Shown: positions 60,718 to 64,000 of the stretch, piece after piece
Numbering within the stretch: the stretch's first letter is position 1
Layout of the letters: every line of letters begins with the position of its first letter
NCBI RefSeq assembly: GCF_015356825.1
Contig: NZ_JAACYW010000023.1
Span: forward strand, 1-64,000
Reading direction: 5' to 3'
DNA length: 64,000 nucleotides
Source of the DNA: Catenulispora rubra
Lineage (GTDB): Bacteria; Actinomycetota; Actinomycetes; Streptomycetales; Catenulisporaceae
Program-made: the position numbers and the translations under genes
The notes under the pieces: model-generated
Told to the model about the DNA's origin: nothing
The model's input: the letters and a program-made list of their open reading frames with translations, nothing else
Database searches by the model: none

Positions 60718-60925
60718 CCTGTCCTCCCGTCTCGGAGGGATCCGGCGATCCCACCGGTATCAACGGCTTGAGTAGCGGGGAGGATGCGCTCCGTCACCGG
60801 GTGGGAGATGAGTCACTCGGGGCCCGGGCTCCGCCATTCCGGGCGCGTGCGGTGGAATGATCTAAAGCGAGTCAGTGTTATGAACGTGAAACATGACGAC
60901 GAGGTCTCACCGAAGGAGAACCACC

Positions 60926-61426
60926 ATGGCCGGCACCCTTCTCATCGCGTACGACGGCTCCGCCGACGCCAAGACCGCCCTGGAGTACACGGCCCGGACG
61001 TTCCCCGGCCGCGAGGCCGTCGTGGTGACCGTCTGGGAGCCGCTGATGGCCCAGCTGGGCGTCGCCGAGGCCTTCGTCGGGGCGGTCGCCACCGAGGACG
61101 ACGAGAAGGTCGTGGAGCACAGCGCCGAGCAGGTCGCCGAGGGCGGCGCCAAGCTCGCCACCGAGGCCGGCCTGAAGGCCACCGCCCGCTGGGAGTCCGA
61201 GGGCGCGCAGTCCGTGTGGCAGACCATCGAGCGCCTGGCCGACGAGCTCGACGCCGACCTGATCGTGACCGGCTCGCGCGGCCTGACCGGTCTGCACTCG
61301 CTGCTCGTCGGCAGCGTCTCCGCGAAGGTCCTGCGGCACGCGCAGCGCCCGGTGCTCGTCGTCCCCTCGGCGCACCTGGCCAAGGCCCGCAGCGAGGCTC
61401 CTGAGGGCGAGTCCGCCAACGCCTGA
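60926..61426 (+). CDS. Universal stress protein (UspA family)
   Basis: 166 residues. The N-terminal TLLIAYDGSADAKTALEYTA and the ATP-binding motif TGSRGLTGLHSLLVGSVSAK (G-2x-G-9x-G-S type), with VLRHAQRPVLVVP at the end, are diagnostic. AAGGAG lies 10 bases before ATG 60926; an in-frame upstream ATG at 60893 is not favoured. ATP-binding USPs act in stress and dormancy responses. A 14-bp duplication spans its stop codon. Confidence 0.92.
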   Translation: MAGTLLIAYDGSADAKTALEYTARTFPGREAVVVTVWEPLMAQLGVAEAFVGAVATEDDEKVVEHSAEQVAEGGAKLATEAGLKATARWESEGAQSVWQTIERLADELDADLIVTGSRGLTGLHSLLVGSVSAKVLRHAQRPVLVVPSAHLAKARSEAPEGESANA

Positions 61427-61444
61427 TGTGCAACGCCTGATGTG
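61417..61444 (+). repeat. 14-bp tandem duplication spanning the USP stop codon
   Basis: CAACGCCTGATGTG occurs twice without a gap. The first copy holds the stop codon of the universal stress protein gene. Confidence 0.9.
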
Positions 61445-61452
61445 TAGGGACT

Positions 61453-61490
61453 AGCGGTCGGTCGCTTCCAGGGCTCTGCGACCGGCCGCT
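61453..61490 (+). terminator. Hairpin terminator after the USP gene
   Basis: A 13-bp stem (AGCGGTCGGTCGC with GCGACCGGCCGCT, one G-T pair) and a 12-base loop. Confidence 0.75.
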
Positions 61491-61565
61491 CTCTGCAATA
61501 TATGAATCTCTGTGCGTACGAACGCTATGGAGAACGCTGTAGAGCGTGTGACAGGGCTGGTGACG

Positions 61566-62099
61566 CTATGCGTCGCCGGCCCTTAGCCGTGCTGTGACCG
61601 CGCGCATCCCGCGGCTCGCGGTGGACTTCACCGTTCCGCGGGTGACACCCAGCGTGCGCGCGATCTCCGTCTCCGAGAGGTCGCCCCAGTAGCGCAGCAC
61701 CAGCACCTCCCGCTGTCGCGTGGGGAGCGCCTTCACGGCTTCCATCACCTCGCGGTGCTCCAGCGGCACCAGTGCAGTGATCTCGGCGGGTTCCACGTCG
61801 ACGGTGTCCAGCACCGCGTATTCGCGTTCGAGCTTGCGCCTGCGCTGGACCGACCGCGCGCGGTTCACCACGGCGGTACGAAGATACGAGGACGGCGCCG
61901 CGACTCCCTTGAGCAGGTCGGGGCGGGACCAGAGTTTGACGAACACCTCTTGCACGGCGTCTTCGGCGCTCGCCGTGTCGCCGAGCAGGAGCACCGCCAG
62001 CCGAGTCAGTGGCAGCCGGTGTCGGGCGTAGAGTTCGGCGACATCAATGGTGCCGCTTTGGTTGTGGCATTCCGGGGCGGACAGAACCATCGTGATCAT
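61566..62099 (-). CDS. ECF RNA polymerase sigma factor
   Basis: About 177 residues from ATG 62099. Region 2: LTRLAVLLLGDTASAEDAVQ, EVFVKLWSRPDLL and a basic RRRKLERE. Region 4: KALPTRQREVLVLRYWGDLS, ETEIARTLGVTRGTVKSTAS. No ribosome-binding site is seen, so the start could be 62165, 62099 or 62090. No linked anti-sigma gene is visible; the next minus-strand gene upstream is a rhomboid-like protein 87 bases away. Confidence 0.85.
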   Translation of the reverse strand: MITMVLSAPECHNQSGTIDVAELYARHRLPLTRLAVLLLGDTASAEDAVQEVFVKLWSRPDLLKGVAAPSSYLRTAVVNRARSVQRRRKLEREYAVLDTVDVEPAEITALVPLEHREVMEAVKALPTRQREVLVLRYWGDLSETEIARTLGVTRGTVKSTASRGMRAVTARLRAGDA

Positions 62100-62186
62100 A
62101 TATTCAGGGTCGCTGCCGGACACCCCTGCCGGTAACCACCAAAGGTCTATTCCACCCCCTCCCATAGGAGGGTGTGTACGTACACC

Positions 62187-62858
62187 CTATTGAGGAGTGG
62201 CCGGCACGGTGACCGGCTCCGGTACCACCTCAAGGTCTACAGCGCTGTGCGCGCGACGTGTACGCAGCACCGCGATGATCCCTATAGAGAACGACAACAC
62301 GTGACCGATGGCGGTGTAGTCGGCGTGATCGATGCCCTCCAGCAGGCTCGGCGTCGCCCCGGCCAGACAGACGGCCCACACCACCCGCAGCCACAGCGGC
62401 CGGGCCGTGGCGATGGCGACTGTTAGCGCGGTGACCACCAGGTACGACGGACCGGTGTCCCACATATGAGCCTCGGACTCGGGAAGCGTTCCGTGGTGGA
62501 TCCGCCACCACACCAGGCCCTCGGTCACCATGCTCACGCCGATATGCACGCCGGCCAGGAGGAAGACGGTCCTCCGTGCGCCCAACGCTGCGACCACGCT
62601 GAACAGAGACAGCGCGAAGAACGGCCACACCCCCGCCGACTCCTGCGGTATGAAGGCGGACGCCACGAACGCCTCCACCGGATGCCCGCCCGGCCGGATG
62701 TTCGCCAGGTTCGTCGAGCACCAGTCCATCAGCCGTCGCAGGTGGTCGGTCGAGATCTTGTCCTCGACCAGCGCGGCGACCGTCAGCGACACCGCGTACC
62801 AGAACGCGGGATTGCGCAGTAGCCGCGGCATTAGGACGCGGACCCGGACGGCGGACAA
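62187..62858 (-). CDS. Rhomboid-like membrane protein
   Basis: 223 residues with about six membrane helices. The block MDWCSTNLANIRPGGHPVEA, followed by VASAFIPQ, matches the actinobacterial rhomboid-like proteins in which STNL and HP recur at the first loop. The GxS catalytic serine motif and a clear catalytic His are not evident, so it may be a pseudoprotease. The start is TTG 62858, with AAGGGGG 5 bases upstream. It lies upstream of, and in the same direction as, the ECF sigma gene at 61566-62099. Confidence 0.75.
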   Translation of the reverse strand: MSAVRVRVLMPRLLRNPAFWYAVSLTVAALVEDKISTDHLRRLMDWCSTNLANIRPGGHPVEAFVASAFIPQESAGVWPFFALSLFSVVAALGARRTVFLLAGVHIGVSMVTEGLVWWRIHHGTLPESEAHMWDTGPSYLVVTALTVAIATARPLWLRVVWAVCLAGATPSLLEGIDHADYTAIGHVLSFSIGIIAVLRTRRAHSAVDLEVVPEPVTVPATPQ

Positions 62859-63211
62859 GGTGACCCCCTTCAAAGTGCAGGAACCATCTTGCCAACGCCG
62901 CCGTGAACACGGCGTAATCCCCGGCGTGAATCCGGTCGGCCCGGGAGCCTCCACAGTGGTGAGCCACTGGCAGCCCCGCTCAGCTCTCGTCAGTCCCGGT
63001 CAGCGCGAGTCAGCCGACGTGCGCGGCCAGGAACGAGGTTCCGGGTCGCGACGTCGTCACCCTTCGGGGCGCCCGCCATATGGAGGACCGTCTCGACGTC
63101 GGCCAGGGCCTCGTCCAAGCTTCACGTTCACGATCACTCCTTGGTATGACGTGTGGGAGCCCGTTAGCGGGCTTCGTCGGGTAGACACGGCTACCGAGGG
63201 GTGTGTGACAG
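62859..63211. other. 353-bp divergent intergenic region
   Basis: Lies between the rhomboid-like gene (minus) and the ECF41-type sigma gene (plus). It holds only a small hairpin (AGCCCG-TTAG-CGGGCT, 63158-63173), short repeats of TCAGC/GTCAG near 62980-63010, and the GAGGGG ribosome-binding site at 63196-63201. No convincing promoter or small gene is seen. Confidence 0.45.
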
Positions 63212-64000
63212 ATGGTCGACGAGAACTCTCTCGCCGAGCGGTTCCAGGAGAATCGGCCCAGGTTGCGGGCCGTGGCCTACCGGATGCTGGGTTCCCTCAG
63301 CGAGTCGGACGACGCCCTGCAGGAAGCCTGGCTGCGCGCCAGCGGCGCCGACACCGACGAGGTGCGCAACTTCCAGGCGTGGCTGACCACGATCGTGGGG
63401 CGGGTCTGTCTGAACATGCTCCGTTCTCGGCAGCAGCGCGCAGAGGACTCTCTGGAGATCCACATCCCGGATCCCGTGGTCTGCGCGGAGGACGACACCA
63501 ATCCCGAGACCGTCGCCATGACAGCGGACTCGGTCGGGCTGGCGATGATGATCGTGCTGGACACCCTCGCGCCTGCGGAACGCTTTGCGTTCGTGCTGCA
63601 TGACATGTTCGCGGTGCCGTTCGAGGACATCGCGGAGGATCTGGAGAAGACGCCGGCGGCCGTCCGTCAGCTCGCCAGCCGGGCCCGCCGGCGGGTCGAG
63701 GGCCGGGCGCCGGTCCCCGACCCGGACCTCGCCGTACAACGCATGGCCGTCGACGCGTTCTTCGCCGCCGCGCGCAACGGCGATTTCGAGGCGCTCGTCG
63801 CCGTCGTGCATCCCGATGTCGTGCTCCGCGCCGACGGCGGAGTGCTGCGGGCCGGCCAGTCCGTGACACTGTCCGGGGCGCACGAGGCGCTCGTCGCCGT
63901 CCTGCATCCCGATGTCGTGCTCCGCGCCGACGGCGGAGTGCTGCGGGCCGGCCAGTCCGTGACACTGTCCGGGGCGCACACCGTCGCCTCCCAGGCGCAG
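63212..64000 (+). CDS. ECF41/SigJ-type sigma factor with SnoaL-like domain, 3' partial
   Basis: 263 residues to the window edge, with no stop. Region 2: LRAVAYRMLGSLSESDDALQ, EAWLRAS and NFQAWLTTIVGRVCLNMLRS. Region 4: LDTLAPAERFAFVLHDMFAV, PFEDIAEDLEKTPAAVRQLA. The C-terminal SnoaL-like domain begins at AVDAFFAAARNGDFEALVAV. In this group that domain tunes sigma activity, and a COE-type oxidoreductase gene is often next. A 96-bp tandem duplication repeats 32 residues inside the SnoaL-like domain. ATG 63212 follows GAGGGG. Confidence 0.9.
   Translation, partial: MVDENSLAERFQENRPRLRAVAYRMLGSLSESDDALQEAWLRASGADTDEVRNFQAWLTTIVGRVCLNMLRSRQQRAEDSLEIHIPDPVVCAEDDTNPETVAMTADSVGLAMMIVLDTLAPAERFAFVLHDMFAVPFEDIAEDLEKTPAAVRQLASRARRRVEGRAPVPDPDLAVQRMAVDAFFAAARNGDFEALVAVVHPDVVLRADGGVLRAGQSVTLSGAHEALVAVLHPDVVLRADGGVLRAGQSVTLSGAHTVASQAQ
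63788..63979 (+). repeat. 96-bp in-frame tandem duplication in a sigma-factor gene
   Basis: Copy 1 is 63788-63883 and copy 2 is 63884-63979. They differ at a single base seen (GTCGTGCAT against GTCCTGCAT, Val to Leu). Each unit encodes 32 residues, from EALVAV to TLSGAH. Confidence 0.95.

Noticed and set aside
63158-63173. A small hairpin (AGCCCG-TTAG-CGGGCT) upstream of the last sigma factor
   Set aside because: Only 6 bp, with no nearby gene end; insufficient as terminator or operator.
1-64000. Mobile elements, prophage, CRISPR arrays, toxin-antitoxin or biosynthetic assembly-line genes
   Set aside because: No transposase, integrase, Cas, phage structural, PKS or NRPS domains were seen in any frame.

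Overview
High-GC actinobacterial chromosome. The evidence is the single-chain CofG/CofH fusion FbiC, several F420/FMN luciferase-like enzymes, LCP, Cds1, EphD and DUF5302 proteins, LysM-BTAD and PQQ-kinase architectures, GTG/TTG starts and apparently leaderless promoters. The gene mix resembles Catenulispora/Streptomyces-type soil actinomycetes, but that placement is inference. I see no insertion sequence, prophage, CRISPR array or replication origin.

Region 1 (1-8.4 kb): a 5'-truncated LytR-CpsA-Psr cell-wall protein, a terminator, then an LLM oxidoreductase divergent from a four-gene operon (SDR, two LLM enzymes, fbiC). Region 2 (8.4-10.5 kb): a secreted His-rich protein opposite an ECF sigma factor and its translationally coupled membrane partner. 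Region 3 (10.5-40 kb): a catabolic locus with acyl-CoA ligases, a thiolase/DUF35/crotonase operon, SDRs, a TetR regulator, an NDP-forming CoA-ligase relative, flavin reductase, alcohol dehydrogenase, cyclase-family hydrolase, an acyl-CoA dehydrogenase pair, a cysteine-hydrolase-fold protein and a further LLM enzyme. It is interrupted at 22.3-24.4 kb by a polytopic membrane protein and at 27.7-33.5 kb by a TadZ-TadA-LysM/BTAD operon.

The strongest new observation is a pseudopalindrome, ATCTGAC-N5-GTCAGAT and variants. I count twelve copies. They occur in all five divergent intergenic regions of the catabolic locus, upstream of three other catabolic genes, and in weaker form over the start codon of the local TetR gene. 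This suggests one regulon of about 36 kb that also contains fbiC, so F420 cofactor synthesis may be co-induced with the enzymes that use it. The substrate cannot be read from the sequence; a branched, alicyclic or steroid/terpenoid-like acid is a reasonable guess.

Region 4 (40-49.4 kb): an FAD/NAD oxidoreductase, a lipoprotein coupled to a glutathionylspermidine-synthase-like gene that has lost its centre, purU, an ECF sigma/membrane partner pair, and a TetR divergent from an M24 peptidase-EphD-metal hydrolase operon. Region 5 (49.5-57.1 kb): cysteine desulfhydrase, two tandem PKD/cell-wall-binding-repeat surface proteins, a polysaccharide deacetylase lipoprotein and a ThrE-type exporter. Region 6 (57.2-64 kb): a DUF5302 protein, tRNA-Arg(CCU), a PQQ-propeller Ser/Thr kinase, a secreted protein, a universal stress protein, an ECF sigma factor, a rhomboid-like membrane protein, and an ECF41/SigJ-type sigma factor cut by the window end. 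The last carries a fresh in-frame 96-bp duplication in its SnoaL-like domain.
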